This document shows, in pieces, positions 42,590 to 50,734 of a stretch of 64,000 nucleotides of DNA. Location of the stretch: contig OZ250155.1 of the NCBI GenBank assembly GCA_965237775.1, forward strand, positions 3,906,001 through 3,970,000, in the 5' to 3' direction. Origin of the DNA: CATOSP01 sp965237775 (lineage in GTDB: Bacteria; Chloroflexota; Dehalococcoidia; Lucifugimonadales; UBA3495). The stretch's first letter is position 1. Every line of letters starts with the position of its first letter. A program made the position numbers and the translations under genes. Below the pieces are notes generated by a model that saw only the letters and a program-made list of their open reading frames with translations, did no database searches and was not told where the DNA came from.

Positions 42590-42946
42590 ATGGATACATT
42601 TAGCGTGGAAATCGCAATCGGTGATCCCCAAAGGGAGCGTTGGATTAGGTTTGATGCCCTGGTGGATTCAGGGGCCTCCATAACGTCCGTTCCCGGCTCA
42701 GTCCTGCGCAACATCGGCGTAGACCCAATAATGGAGCAACGGTTTGAGTTCGGTCAGGGAGAAGTCAGAACCATGGAGGTGGGGCAGATCTGGCTGCGAG
42801 TCGAGGGGCGGGAAATAATCACTCAAGTTTTGTTCAACGACGAGGATACATTGCCCTTGCTCGGCGCTTTGGCCCTGGATGGTGTCTTCATGGGAATCGA
42901 CCCTGTATCCCAGAAGATCATTCCAGTACAGGGACTGATGGCTTGA
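42590..42946 (+). CDS. Retropepsin-like aspartic protease (clan AA)
   Basis: The 118-residue protein has the active-site motif F-D-A-L-V-D-S-G-A-S (Asp27, D-S-G-A) and a second hydrophobic Gly-rich segment (LPLLGALALDGVFMGID) where retropepsins carry the flap and the hydrophobic-hydrophobic-Gly loop. Such small proteins act as homodimers. The length (about 118 aa) fits. The natural substrate is unknown. It is convergent with ureD, 22 bp apart. Confidence 0.8.
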   Translation: MDTFSVEIAIGDPQRERWIRFDALVDSGASITSVPGSVLRNIGVDPIMEQRFEFGQGEVRTMEVGQIWLRVEGREIITQVLFNDEDTLPLLGALALDGVFMGIDPVSQKIIPVQGLMA

Positions 42947-42968
42947 GCGAGTAGCGGCGTCGACGGTC

Positions 42969-43874
42969 TCAGTACTTACGGGATGCTGGCAACTCCGTTC
43001 CGGTCAATAGCTTTCGGAATCCCGAAGCCAACGCTCTCAAGCCAGCCTTGACTGCTTGAGTCTCCGTGCCAATCATCTTCACTCCCACTCCGCCATCGGA
43101 TGGCAGGCATGAAAGTCCAACTATCTTGTCGTCCTGACCACCGGATATAGATTCCACGACCTGTCGAAACTTGGCGGCCATTGCCTGTCCATCAACCGAT
43201 GATTTAGACACGATCATCAAAGTGCCCAATGTCGGCGTGTCTGATCGGCCAAGGATGGCCAATGAGTGTGGAGACCCTAGCCTTGGTTCCAACCTGAACG
43301 CTTCGTGGTAAGTTGGGACCCCTTCAGGGTTGCGGATGGTCAGCCGGTTTTCCAGCCACTCGTAGGCCAGGGACTCGCCACGGGCCACTCGCCCAGGAGC
43401 CAGGATTTCCCAATATAGCAGCGTGCCGGTAGGGGCCACGCTGATCGTCGTAGACTGGCTAAATCGGGAACCCTTGAAGGGGATTACCGGCTCCGGCAAA
43501 TATTCCAGGTACGCGCGATCCCCAACCGTGAGCCGTGTCTCTTGCGAGGCGGAGCCCTCGGGCATGGTATGGACCTTGGTGGCCGATTGGTTGGTTACGT
43601 GGGCTTTCGCGCCGGCCTCGACATTCACCGCGATACGCTGATGGTCCCCTTGGAAGATTCCGGCGGTGGGGTTGGCCAAAAACACATAGGCCATGTCTTC
43701 CAGGCGGCCATCGAGGTAGAAACACCGCTGCACCACGAACGGAGAGTTGACCAGGCGCTTGACCAGCCGGGTCTTCCCGGCCCTCACAGCGAAGGTCAGG
43801 TCAACCGACCCCTGGGCGGTTGCGCCCGCGTATTTGTACTCATGCGGCGACAATTCCCGCACCCACCTTGACAT
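42969..43874 (-). CDS. ureD: Urease accessory protein UreD
   Basis: The protein has 301 residues from ATG 43874, overlapping ureG by 35 nt; GTG 43865 is an alternative. UreD-type features include FYLDGRLEDMAYVFLANPTAGIFQGDHQRI, AKAHVTNQSATKVHTMPEG, YLEYLPEPVIPFKGSRF and GTLLYWEILAPGRVARGE. UreD (UreH) binds urease apoenzyme and with UreF and UreG forms the nickel-delivery complex. It is the last gene of the operon. Confidence 0.9.
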   Translation of the reverse strand: MSRWVRELSPHEYKYAGATAQGSVDLTFAVRAGKTRLVKRLVNSPFVVQRCFYLDGRLEDMAYVFLANPTAGIFQGDHQRIAVNVEAGAKAHVTNQSATKVHTMPEGSASQETRLTVGDRAYLEYLPEPVIPFKGSRFSQSTTISVAPTGTLLYWEILAPGRVARGESLAYEWLENRLTIRNPEGVPTYHEAFRLEPRLGSPHSLAILGRSDTPTLGTLMIVSKSSVDGQAMAAKFRQVVESISGGQDDKIVGLSCLPSDGGVGVKMIGTETQAVKAGLRALASGFRKLLTGTELPASRKY

Positions 43875-44469
43875 GTTCCGCGACGTTATCCAGACCGTCC
43901 CCGGTCTTGCAGTTGGTGAACACGACGGGCTTTTCGCCACGCACCAACCGGGCATCGCGGGCCATGACTTCCAGGTCTGCGCCGACGTATGGCGCAAGGT
44001 CTGTCTTGTTAATCACCAACAAGTCGGTCTGCGTGATCCCCTGGCCGCGCTTGCGAGGAATCTTATCTCCGGCGGCCACGTCAATCACGTAGATCTGGTA
44101 GTCGGCCAGGACCGGGCTGAAGGTCAGGGTCAGGTTGTCGCCTCCGCTCTCAATCAATAGCAAGTCCGAGTCGGGGAAACGCCCGGTCAGTTCCTCCACC
44201 GCGAACAAGTTCAACGAAGGGTCCTCCCGGACCGCCGTGTGAGGACAGGCTCCGGTCTCCACGCCGCATATCCGCTCGGCGGGAAGTACACCTTCGAGAG
44301 TTCTGCGGGCATGTTCCGCATCTTCCCGGGTAAAGATGTCGTTGGTGATTATCAAGGGTTGGTAGCCGGCGGCGATTAGCCGGGGCACCAATGCTTCGAT
44401 AAGCGCGGTCTTGCCGGAACCAACGGGGCCTCCAATGCCGATACGGGGGACTCTATTTGGCAACGTCAT
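43840..44469 (-). CDS. ureG: Urease accessory GTPase UreG
   Basis: The 209-residue protein is the nickel-dependent GTPase that loads Ni into urease. The P-loop is GPVGSGKT (14-21). The metal motif C-P-H (GVETGACPHTAVRED) and the ESGGDNLTLTFSP and YVIDVAAGDKIPRK segments are characteristic. NKTDLA is the guanine-specificity motif. It starts 14 bp after the ureF stop and overlaps ureD. Confidence 0.95.
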   Translation of the reverse strand: MTLPNRVPRIGIGGPVGSGKTALIEALVPRLIAAGYQPLIITNDIFTREDAEHARRTLEGVLPAERICGVETGACPHTAVREDPSLNLFAVEELTGRFPDSDLLLIESGGDNLTLTFSPVLADYQIYVIDVAAGDKIPRKRGQGITQTDLLVINKTDLAPYVGADLEVMARDARLVRGEKPVVFTNCKTGDGLDNVAEHVKVGAGIVAA

Positions 44470-44483
44470 CTCCTTTTGATTGA

Positions 44484-45179
44484 TTAGCTTGCGAAAAGCC
44501 GCCAGTTATCCCTCTCGTGGCACATGGATAATACGTCCAGGACGGGGCTAAAGGATGTCATCTCATCCCACGGCCTCTCCCAGATTTCGGAGATTGTACC
44601 CGATAAGTTCGAATACAACCGGCCTAGGATGCTTTGGGCGTCACTATGGGAGACAGGCATCAGCCTCATGGCCGCCCCAAGCACCGACGAGGCGTGGCTG
44701 TGGCAAAAGACCAGCAGCGCTTCCTCCATGGGTATGCCGCTGGAATAGGCGATAACCCCTAGGGCAACTGCTCCGTTCCCCGGAGTGTCTCCGTTGGCGA
44801 CCGCTCCCGAATAGAGCGAGTAGATTGGAACGGACTCGAATGGGCCGGTCTCCGCCAATAACCGCCGACCTAACTGACCCGAAGCGGTCCGCAGTTCGGA
44901 AGGCAGCTTCATAGCCCATAGGAATTGATCGATCCGTTTGAGTAAGTCCGCGTCTTCCGACGCTGCCGACCGGTAGGCGTTCAGCAAGGCCACTCCGTCG
45001 GCCGGTAAAACGGACCATACCAACTGGCTGACCAAGAACTGTTCAACCTGGTCCACCGAGGTAACGAGCCCACGCGACACCATCGGTTCCAATCCGTGAG
45101 AATGGGCATACATACCGGAAGGAAAGAACGAGTCGGCAAGCCGTAATGCAGCCAGGAACGCCTTACCGTTAGCCATCAA
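44484..45179 (-). CDS. ureF: Urease accessory protein UreF
   Basis: The 231-residue helical protein contains ALRLADSFFPSGMYAHSHGLEPMVSRG, the typical UreF N-terminus, and further helices through SVLGAAMRLMPVSHSDAQSIL. UreF bridges UreD and UreG in the maturation complex. A 136-bp gap precedes it, longer than other gaps in the operon, and contains a palindrome. Confidence 0.9.
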   Translation of the reverse strand: MMANGKAFLAALRLADSFFPSGMYAHSHGLEPMVSRGLVTSVDQVEQFLVSQLVWSVLPADGVALLNAYRSAASEDADLLKRIDQFLWAMKLPSELRTASGQLGRRLLAETGPFESVPIYSLYSGAVANGDTPGNGAVALGVIAYSSGIPMEEALLVFCHSHASSVLGAAMRLMPVSHSDAQSILGRLYSNLSGTISEIWERPWDEMTSFSPVLDVLSMCHERDNWRLFAS

Positions 45180-45207
45180 TCAAGTCAGCGGCCATCACCT
45201 GCGCAGT

Positions 45208-45253
45208 CCCCTCTTGCTCCCGGAGGGGTCCGGAGCCCGACCTGGACCAGGTC
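45208..45253. promoter_or_regulatory. Palindromic sequences between ureC and ureF
   Basis: CCCCTC/GAGGGG arms around a Cys-codon-free loop are followed by GACCTGG-A-CCAGGTC (45239-45253). They could be a processing or attenuation site that lowers accessory-gene expression relative to the structural genes. Confidence 0.4.
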
Positions 45254-45315
45254 CGCAAAAGGATTCTCCCCTCATCCTTGTCTTGACCCCCAGCCGGCAA
45301 GGGACATTTGGCCCA

Positions 45316-47034
45316 TCACACCAAAAAGTATAGCTGTGCCAGGCTCAACCTCTCCGCTGGAGGAACTGTGGCCAACTCGCCATCGACCCGGACCTCGTAG
45401 GTGTCCGAGTCCACTTCAATAAGGGGCATACGGTCATTTCGGACCATCTGGCGCTTGGTGACGTGGCGGGTATTCTTTACTGGTTCGATGATCCGGTCCA
45501 ACCTCAACTCCTGGTGCACGCCGCGGTCGTGGGCTTCACGGGAGATGAACGTAACGCACGTGCTGGCAGTCGCTCTCGGATGCGCGCCGAACATCGGACG
45601 GTAGAACGTGGGCTCAACCGTTGGGATTGAGCCGTTGGGGTCTCCCATGATGGCCCAGTTAATCATTCCGCCCTTGATGACCATCTTGGGTTTCGCGCCG
45701 AAGGAGTTGATGGGCCAGAGGACGATATCCGCCATTTTGCCGGGCGCGATGGAGCCGACCACGTGGGAGATTCCATGGGCCACCGCCGGGTTGATGGTCA
45801 GTTTGGCCAGGTATCTCAGGACACGGAAGTTGTCGTGCTCTGCCGCGTCCTCCGGCAGCTTGCCCTTCATCTGAACCATCTTATCCGCAGTCTGAAACAA
45901 CCGGGTGAAATTCTCTCCAACCCGTCCCATGGCCTGGGAATCGGACGAGTAGATACTCAGGACTCCCATGTCGTGGAGCACATCCTCGGCGGCCATGGTC
46001 TCCGGGCGGATTCGGCTCTCGGCAAAGGCGACATCCTCGGGAATGTTGGCGCTTAGGTGATGACACACCATGAGCATGTCCATGTGCTCGGCCAGAGTGT
46101 TCACCGTGTAGGGGCGGGTGGGGTTGGTGGAAGACGGCAACACGTTAAGCTCACCAGCCATGCGGATGATGTCCGGCGCATGGCCGCCCCCCGCGCCCTC
46201 GGTATGGTAGGTGTGGATTGTGCGGCCGGCGATGGCCGCGATGGTGTCCTCGACAAACCCGGCCTCGTTCAACGTGTCGGTGTGGATCGCCACCGGCACA
46301 TCGAAATCGTCGGCCACACCCAGGCAACAGTCGATGGCCGCCGGAGTGGTGCCCCAATCTTCGTGCAGCTTCAGACCGCTTGCGCCCGCCGCTATCTGCT
46401 CTACCAGCGGGCCGGGGTCACTGGCGTTGCCCTTGCCCAGCAGCCCCCAGTTGACCGGCAGCCCTTCCGCAGCCTCCAACATACGGTGAATGTTCCAGAC
46501 CCCAGGGGTGCAGGTCGTGGCCCGGGTGCCATCGGCTGGACCGGTGCCGCCTCCCAACATGGTGGTAATCCCGTTGGACAGGGCGTGCTCGATTTGCTGA
46601 GGAGAAATCATGTGTATGTGGGCGTCGATGCCGCCCGGTGTGGCGATCAGGTGTTCGCCTGCGACTACCTCGGTGCCGGGTCCTACTATGAGCTCGGGGT
46701 CCACGCCGTCCATTACGCCGGGGTTGCCCGATTTGCCGACGCCTACGATGCGTCCGCCGCGAACGCCGATGTCGGCTTTAACGATGCCCAGCAGCGGGTC
46801 CATTATCACGGCATTGGTTATCACCAGGTCCAGAGCCCCGTTGCGGTTGGTGATACCGGAGGCTTGGCCCATACCGTCGCGGGCGGTCTTGCCCCCGCCG
46901 AAGACCAGTTCGTCGCCTGGGGTCAGCAAATCACGTTCGACCTGGCAGATAAGGGCGGTGTCGGCCAACCGGAAACGGTCCCCGGTGGTGGGGCCGTACA
47001 GGTCCACGTATTGGCGGCGGCTTATCTCAGACAT
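45316..47034 (-). CDS. ureC: Urease alpha subunit UreC
   Basis: The protein has 572 residues from ATG 47034, overlapping ureB by 8 nt (the in-frame start at 47064 is inside ureB). It is the catalytic subunit (urea to ammonia and carbamate). All nickel-site residues are in place: His139 and His141 (DAHIHM), the carbamylated Lys222 (LKLHEDWG), His251 (IHTDTLN), His277 and Asp365. The mobile-flap Cys324-His325 (MVCHHL) is also conserved. The numbering is offset by +5 from the Klebsiella enzyme. The complete site indicates an active Ni urease. Confidence 0.97.
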   Translation of the reverse strand: MSEISRRQYVDLYGPTTGDRFRLADTALICQVERDLLTPGDELVFGGGKTARDGMGQASGITNRNGALDLVITNAVIMDPLLGIVKADIGVRGGRIVGVGKSGNPGVMDGVDPELIVGPGTEVVAGEHLIATPGGIDAHIHMISPQQIEHALSNGITTMLGGGTGPADGTRATTCTPGVWNIHRMLEAAEGLPVNWGLLGKGNASDPGPLVEQIAAGASGLKLHEDWGTTPAAIDCCLGVADDFDVPVAIHTDTLNEAGFVEDTIAAIAGRTIHTYHTEGAGGGHAPDIIRMAGELNVLPSSTNPTRPYTVNTLAEHMDMLMVCHHLSANIPEDVAFAESRIRPETMAAEDVLHDMGVLSIYSSDSQAMGRVGENFTRLFQTADKMVQMKGKLPEDAAEHDNFRVLRYLAKLTINPAVAHGISHVVGSIAPGKMADIVLWPINSFGAKPKMVIKGGMINWAIMGDPNGSIPTVEPTFYRPMFGAHPRATASTCVTFISREAHDRGVHQELRLDRIIEPVKNTRHVTKRQMVRNDRMPLIEVDSDTYEVRVDGELATVPPAERLSLAQLYFLV

Positions 47035-47425
47035 TGGACACCTCCCCGCCGGGCACGTTGCCAAACCCGCGCTTCTTCATCCTTTGCGCAGCACGCTCCC
47101 GTATGGACGGCGCGTCCACGCTGCCGTTGGTCAGACCGTTCAAGCCGGTTACCCTGCGGGAGCCTCCCAACGGGACCAGGGTGACGTCTTGCCGGTCGCC
47201 GGGCTCGAACCTGACGGCAGTCCCGGCGGGCACGTCAAGCCGCATCCCGAAGGCGGCAGAGCGGTCGAACACCAAAGACTTGTTCACCTCAAAGAAGTGG
47301 AAATGGGACCCGACTTGAATGGCCCGGTCCCCGGTGTTGGCCACACTGATTGAGATGGAAGGTCTACCCCGGTTGATCTCCACCGGTTCCGGCGAAAGCA
47401 GATACTGACCAGGTTCGTCAGGCAT
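47027..47425 (-). CDS. ureB: Urease beta subunit UreB
   Basis: The 132-residue protein is the small beta subunit: VANTGDRAIQVGSHFHFFEVNKSLVFDR, AFGMRLDVPAGTAVRFEPGD and VTLVPLGGSRRVTGLNGLTNG are all diagnostic. It begins 29 bp after glnA ends and overlaps ureC. Compared with standard UreB (about 105 residues) it has an extra basic C-terminal tail (IRERAAQRMKKRGFGNVPGG). Confidence 0.95.
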   Translation of the reverse strand: MPDEPGQYLLSPEPVEINRGRPSISISVANTGDRAIQVGSHFHFFEVNKSLVFDRSAAFGMRLDVPAGTAVRFEPGDRQDVTLVPLGGSRRVTGLNGLTNGSVDAPSIRERAAQRMKKRGFGNVPGGEVSNV

Positions 47426-47454
47426 TCAAGACCTCAAAACGCCGTCATCCACGC

Positions 47455-48792
47455 CTAGAGCGCGGGCAGATAGCGAGAGATTTCGTAGTCGGTGATGATG
47501 GACCGATAGTCTTCCCACTCCATCTCTTTGTTGCGCAGAAGACTGGTGAACAGGTGATCTCCCAGCACCTCCGGCAAAAGTTCGCTTCGCTCGGCCAACG
47601 TAATGGCTTCTCCCAGGCTGGAAGGAAGGGACCGTATATTCAGGGCTTGACGGCGTTGGGGTGACATGTCGAACACGTTGCCGACAACCGGCGGTGGGGG
47701 AGAATACTCCTCCTCGATCCCCTTCATTCCCGCCGCCAGCATCACGCTCAACGCCAGGTATGGGTTGCACGCCGGGTCTGGCGCACGGTATTCCACGCGG
47801 ATCGAAGACTGGTAGCCCGGCTTGTAGGAGGGCACCCGCACAAGGTCCGACCGGTTGACGTGAGACCAGGACACGAACACCGGGGCTTCGTAGCCGGCGA
47901 CCAGCCGCTTGTAAGAGTTGACCCACTGGTTGGTCACCAACGTAATTTCCGGAGCGTGCTGAATCAGCCCCGCGATGAACCTCCGGCCGGTGAGGGACAG
48001 ATAATGCTCGTCGTCGGCGTCGAAAAAGGCGTTTTCGGTGCCCCGGAACAAGGACTGGTGAATGTGCATTCCCGACCCATTGCAGGACGAGATGGGCTTG
48101 GGCATGAACGAGGCGTAGACACCTTGTTGTTGTGCCAGCTCCTTGATCAGAAGCCGCGCCGTCATGACGCTGTCGGCCATCGCCAGGGCGTCGGTGTATT
48201 GCAAGTCGATTTCGTGTTGGCTCTGGGCTGCCTCGTGGTGAGAATATTTGACCGGGATGCCCATCTCCTCAAGGTTCAACACCGTATCCCGCCTCAAATC
48301 ACTGGCGGGTTGACTGGATAGCTGGTCGAAATAACCGTCCCGGTCCAGGATTTCCGGTTTCTCGGAGCTCTTCAGGTAGAAAAACTCCAGTTCCACCCCC
48401 GCGTTGTAGGTATAGCCCATGTCTGCCAGCTTGTTCAGGTTCCGCTGCAGGACGTAGCGGGGGTCTCCACGGAACGATTCCCCTCCCGGCCTTCGGATGT
48501 CGCAAAACATGCGGGCTACGGCGTTCTGCCTGGGCCTCCAGGGCAGTACGGCGAAGGTGCTGGGGTCGGGGAAGGCCCGCATGTCGTTCTCGTAGGAACG
48601 GGCGAACCCTTCGATGGCCGACCCATCGAACCCGACGCCGTGTTCCATAGCATCGGCTAGGTCCTCTGACTTAATGGCAAAACCCTTTAAGTTGCCCAGA
48701 ATATCGGAAAACCACAGCCGGACAAACTTCACGTCCTGCTTGCTGGCTTCCTGAAGCACGTATTCGCGGTTGGGCGTCTGTTGTTCCGCCAT
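47455..48792 (-). CDS. glnA: Type I glutamine synthetase
   Basis: The 445-residue protein makes glutamine from glutamate, ammonia and ATP. It has GFDGSAIEGFARSYENDMRAFPDP, SCNGSGMHIHQSL (ATP/metal region), the GYEAPVFVSWSHVNRSDLVRVP segment and SIRVEYRAPDPACNPYLALS. The E. coli adenylylation Tyr (K-N-L-Y-D) is Phe here (G-N-V-F-D), as in GSI-alpha enzymes that are not controlled by adenylylation. It lies between ureA and ureB in the urea operon. Confidence 0.95.
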   Translation of the reverse strand: MAEQQTPNREYVLQEASKQDVKFVRLWFSDILGNLKGFAIKSEDLADAMEHGVGFDGSAIEGFARSYENDMRAFPDPSTFAVLPWRPRQNAVARMFCDIRRPGGESFRGDPRYVLQRNLNKLADMGYTYNAGVELEFFYLKSSEKPEILDRDGYFDQLSSQPASDLRRDTVLNLEEMGIPVKYSHHEAAQSQHEIDLQYTDALAMADSVMTARLLIKELAQQQGVYASFMPKPISSCNGSGMHIHQSLFRGTENAFFDADDEHYLSLTGRRFIAGLIQHAPEITLVTNQWVNSYKRLVAGYEAPVFVSWSHVNRSDLVRVPSYKPGYQSSIRVEYRAPDPACNPYLALSVMLAAGMKGIEEEYSPPPPVVGNVFDMSPQRRQALNIRSLPSSLGEAITLAERSELLPEVLGDHLFTSLLRNKEMEWEDYRSIITDYEISRYLPAL

Positions 48793-48843
48793 TTAAGAGC
48801 CTCCAAATATGGGACGATTACCCCGTCTGGGCCCAGGAATAGC

Positions 48844-49146
48844 TCACACGATGGGGTCGTGGCATGAAACCAGCTTGGTCCCGTCGGGGAAGGTCGCCTC
48901 GACCTGCACCACTGTAACCATCTCCGGCACCCCTTCCATCACGTCTTCCCGCCGGAGCACTTCCCTGCCCAAGGACATTATCTCGGTTACGGGCTTGCCG
49001 TCCCGGGCGCCCTCGAGGATCGCTTCGGTTATCAGGGCCACGGACTCGGGAATGTTGAGCTTCAGACCACGGGCTTGACGCTTACGGGCAAGATCGGCAG
49101 CCACGTAAACCAATAGCTTTTCAGACTCTCGCGGAGTCAGCATCAT
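48844..49146 (-). CDS. ureA: Urease gamma subunit UreA
   Basis: The 100-residue protein has the diagnostic MLTPRESEKLLVYVAADLARKRQ start, LNIPESVALITEAILEGARDG and the C-terminal VEATFPDGTKLVSCHDPI. It is split from ureB by glnA, whereas ureA and ureB are adjacent or fused in most bacteria. Confidence 0.95.
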   Translation of the reverse strand: MMLTPRESEKLLVYVAADLARKRQARGLKLNIPESVALITEAILEGARDGKPVTEIMSLGREVLRREDVMEGVPEMVTVVQVEATFPDGTKLVSCHDPIV

Positions 49147-49221
49147 AACGCCACCTCATTCCCAGGGAAAACGTGTTTCGACAGTAAACTGTGTCACGGA
49201 CCGCACTCGAAGCCCCGCAAA

Positions 49222-49923
49222 TTATACCGCCAGGTAGTCCCGCATCATATTGTGGTCCAGGGTGTTGGTGGGGCCCTCCAGGACTATTTCTCCTTTTTCC
49301 ATAAGGAAACAATGGTCGGCGACGCCCAGGGCGAAATCCAGGGATTGTTCCACCAGCAGGACCGACGTGTCCCGCCGCTCCCTGAGAGTGATAATCAGGT
49401 CTTCGATCTCCTGGACAATGGAAGGTTGCAATCCCTCTGTAGGCTCGTCCAGCAACAGTAACTTGGGGTGGCAAATCATTGCCCTGGCAAACGCCAGTTG
49501 TTGCTGTTGGCCTCCGCTGAGAGTCCCGGCGTTCTTGGACGGGTTCACCTTCAGCGCTGGGAACAAGGAGTACATCTCTTCGATGTCATCGGAGCTTGAA
49601 CCGTTGTTCCGCTTTCCTTCCAGTCCCATCAGCAAGTTCTCATGCACGCTGAGGAAGGGAAAGATCAACCTTCCCTGGGGTACGTACCCGATACCCGAGC
49701 GGGCGCGTTTGTGGGGCGGCCAATTGGTGAGGTTCTGGTCAAAAAAGCTAACCTTGCCGCTGCGGGGCCGCAGCAAGCCCATGATGGCTTTTAACAGAGT
49801 GGTTTTGCCCACTCCGTTCCGGCCCATGAGGCACACCACCTGCCCGTCCTGGACGTCCATGGTGATTTCGAAGAGTACGCGGCTCTGCCCGTAAGCCACG
49901 GATAGAGATTCAACCAACAGCAT
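49222..49923 (-). CDS. urtE: Urea ABC transporter ATPase UrtE
   Basis: The 233-residue ATPase has Walker A GRNGVGKTT (35-43), signature LSGGQQQQLAFARA, Walker B LLLLDEPTEGLQPS and the His switch position VEQSLDF. The order and sequence match UrtE, a LivF-type ATPase that works with UrtD. It is 25 bp after urtD. Note that the usual His-switch residue is Gln (V-E-Q-S), as in LivF-type proteins. Confidence 0.95.
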   Translation of the reverse strand: MLLVESLSVAYGQSRVLFEITMDVQDGQVVCLMGRNGVGKTTLLKAIMGLLRPRSGKVSFFDQNLTNWPPHKRARSGIGYVPQGRLIFPFLSVHENLLMGLEGKRNNGSSSDDIEEMYSLFPALKVNPSKNAGTLSGGQQQQLAFARAMICHPKLLLLDEPTEGLQPSIVQEIEDLIITLRERRDTSVLLVEQSLDFALGVADHCFLMEKGEIVLEGPTNTLDHNMMRDYLAV

Positions 49924-49948
49924 CAGTTACTTCTCGTAAAAGCGTTTG

Positions 49949-50734
49949 TTAGTCCGCCTGGGAGGACCCAGCGGCTCCAACGGTGGCCCGGGTCTTGGTG
50001 CGTCCCAGGTAGGCCCGGACGACCTCCGGGTCGTTTTGGACCGTGTCCATTGTTCCCTCGCTCAAGACCTTGCCCTGGTGGAGCACCGTGACCTTTTCGG
50101 CGAAATGGCGAACGAATTCCATGTCATGTTCGACCACCAGGACGCTGCGGTCCTGACCAATAGATTGAAGCAGGGCTCCCGTGTGTTCCCGTTCACGTCT
50201 CGTCATGCCGGCAACCGGCTCGTCCAAGAGCATAACTTTGGGCTCCTGCGCCAACAGCATACCAATTTCCAGCCATTGCTTCTCACCGTGGGAAAGTGTT
50301 CCCGCATGAGTATCCGTCCGGTGAGTCAGTCCCACCTTCTCCAATGTCACGTCGATCCATTCGGATTCGCTGTCGTGCAGCGGACGGAGCAACGCTCCCA
50401 GGTTACGGCGGAAACCCACGGCGACTTCCATGTTCTCGTAAACTGTGAGGCTGGAGAAAATGCTGGGCGTCTGGAATTTGCGGCCGATACCCAGCTTCAC
50501 CAGGTCATGCTCCCTGAGCCTGGTCAGGTCGGTATCGCCGTCGAAGATGATCTTGCCCCCGCTGGGCTTGGTCTTTCCGGTGATAAGATCGAGCAACGTG
50601 GTCTTCCCCGCGCCGTTCGGCCCGATCAGGAACCGTAGCTCGCCTCGCGAGAGGCTAAAATCCAGACTGTCCAGAACGACGAAGCCGTCAAAACTGACGG
50701 TCAGACCTTCCACGGAAAGGATGTGGTTGTCCAT
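49949..50734 (-). CDS. urtD: Urea ABC transporter ATPase UrtD
   Basis: The 261-residue ATPase starts at ATG 50734, overlapping urtC by 34 nt. Walker A is GPNGAGKTT, the signature is LSHGEKQWLEIGMLL and Walker B is VMLLDEPVAGMT. The LSHGEKQ signature is typical of UrtD. It pairs with UrtE. Confidence 0.95.
   Translation of the reverse strand: MDNHILSVEGLTVSFDGFVVLDSLDFSLSRGELRFLIGPNGAGKTTLLDLITGKTKPSGGKIIFDGDTDLTRLREHDLVKLGIGRKFQTPSIFSSLTVYENMEVAVGFRRNLGALLRPLHDSESEWIDVTLEKVGLTHRTDTHAGTLSHGEKQWLEIGMLLAQEPKVMLLDEPVAGMTRREREHTGALLQSIGQDRSVLVVEHDMEFVRHFAEKVTVLHQGKVLSEGTMDTVQNDPEVVRAYLGRTKTRATVGAAGSSQAD

Noticed and set aside
46057..47184. 375-codon plus-strand open frame over ureC
   Set aside because: Antisense to ureC, which has every active-site residue in place.
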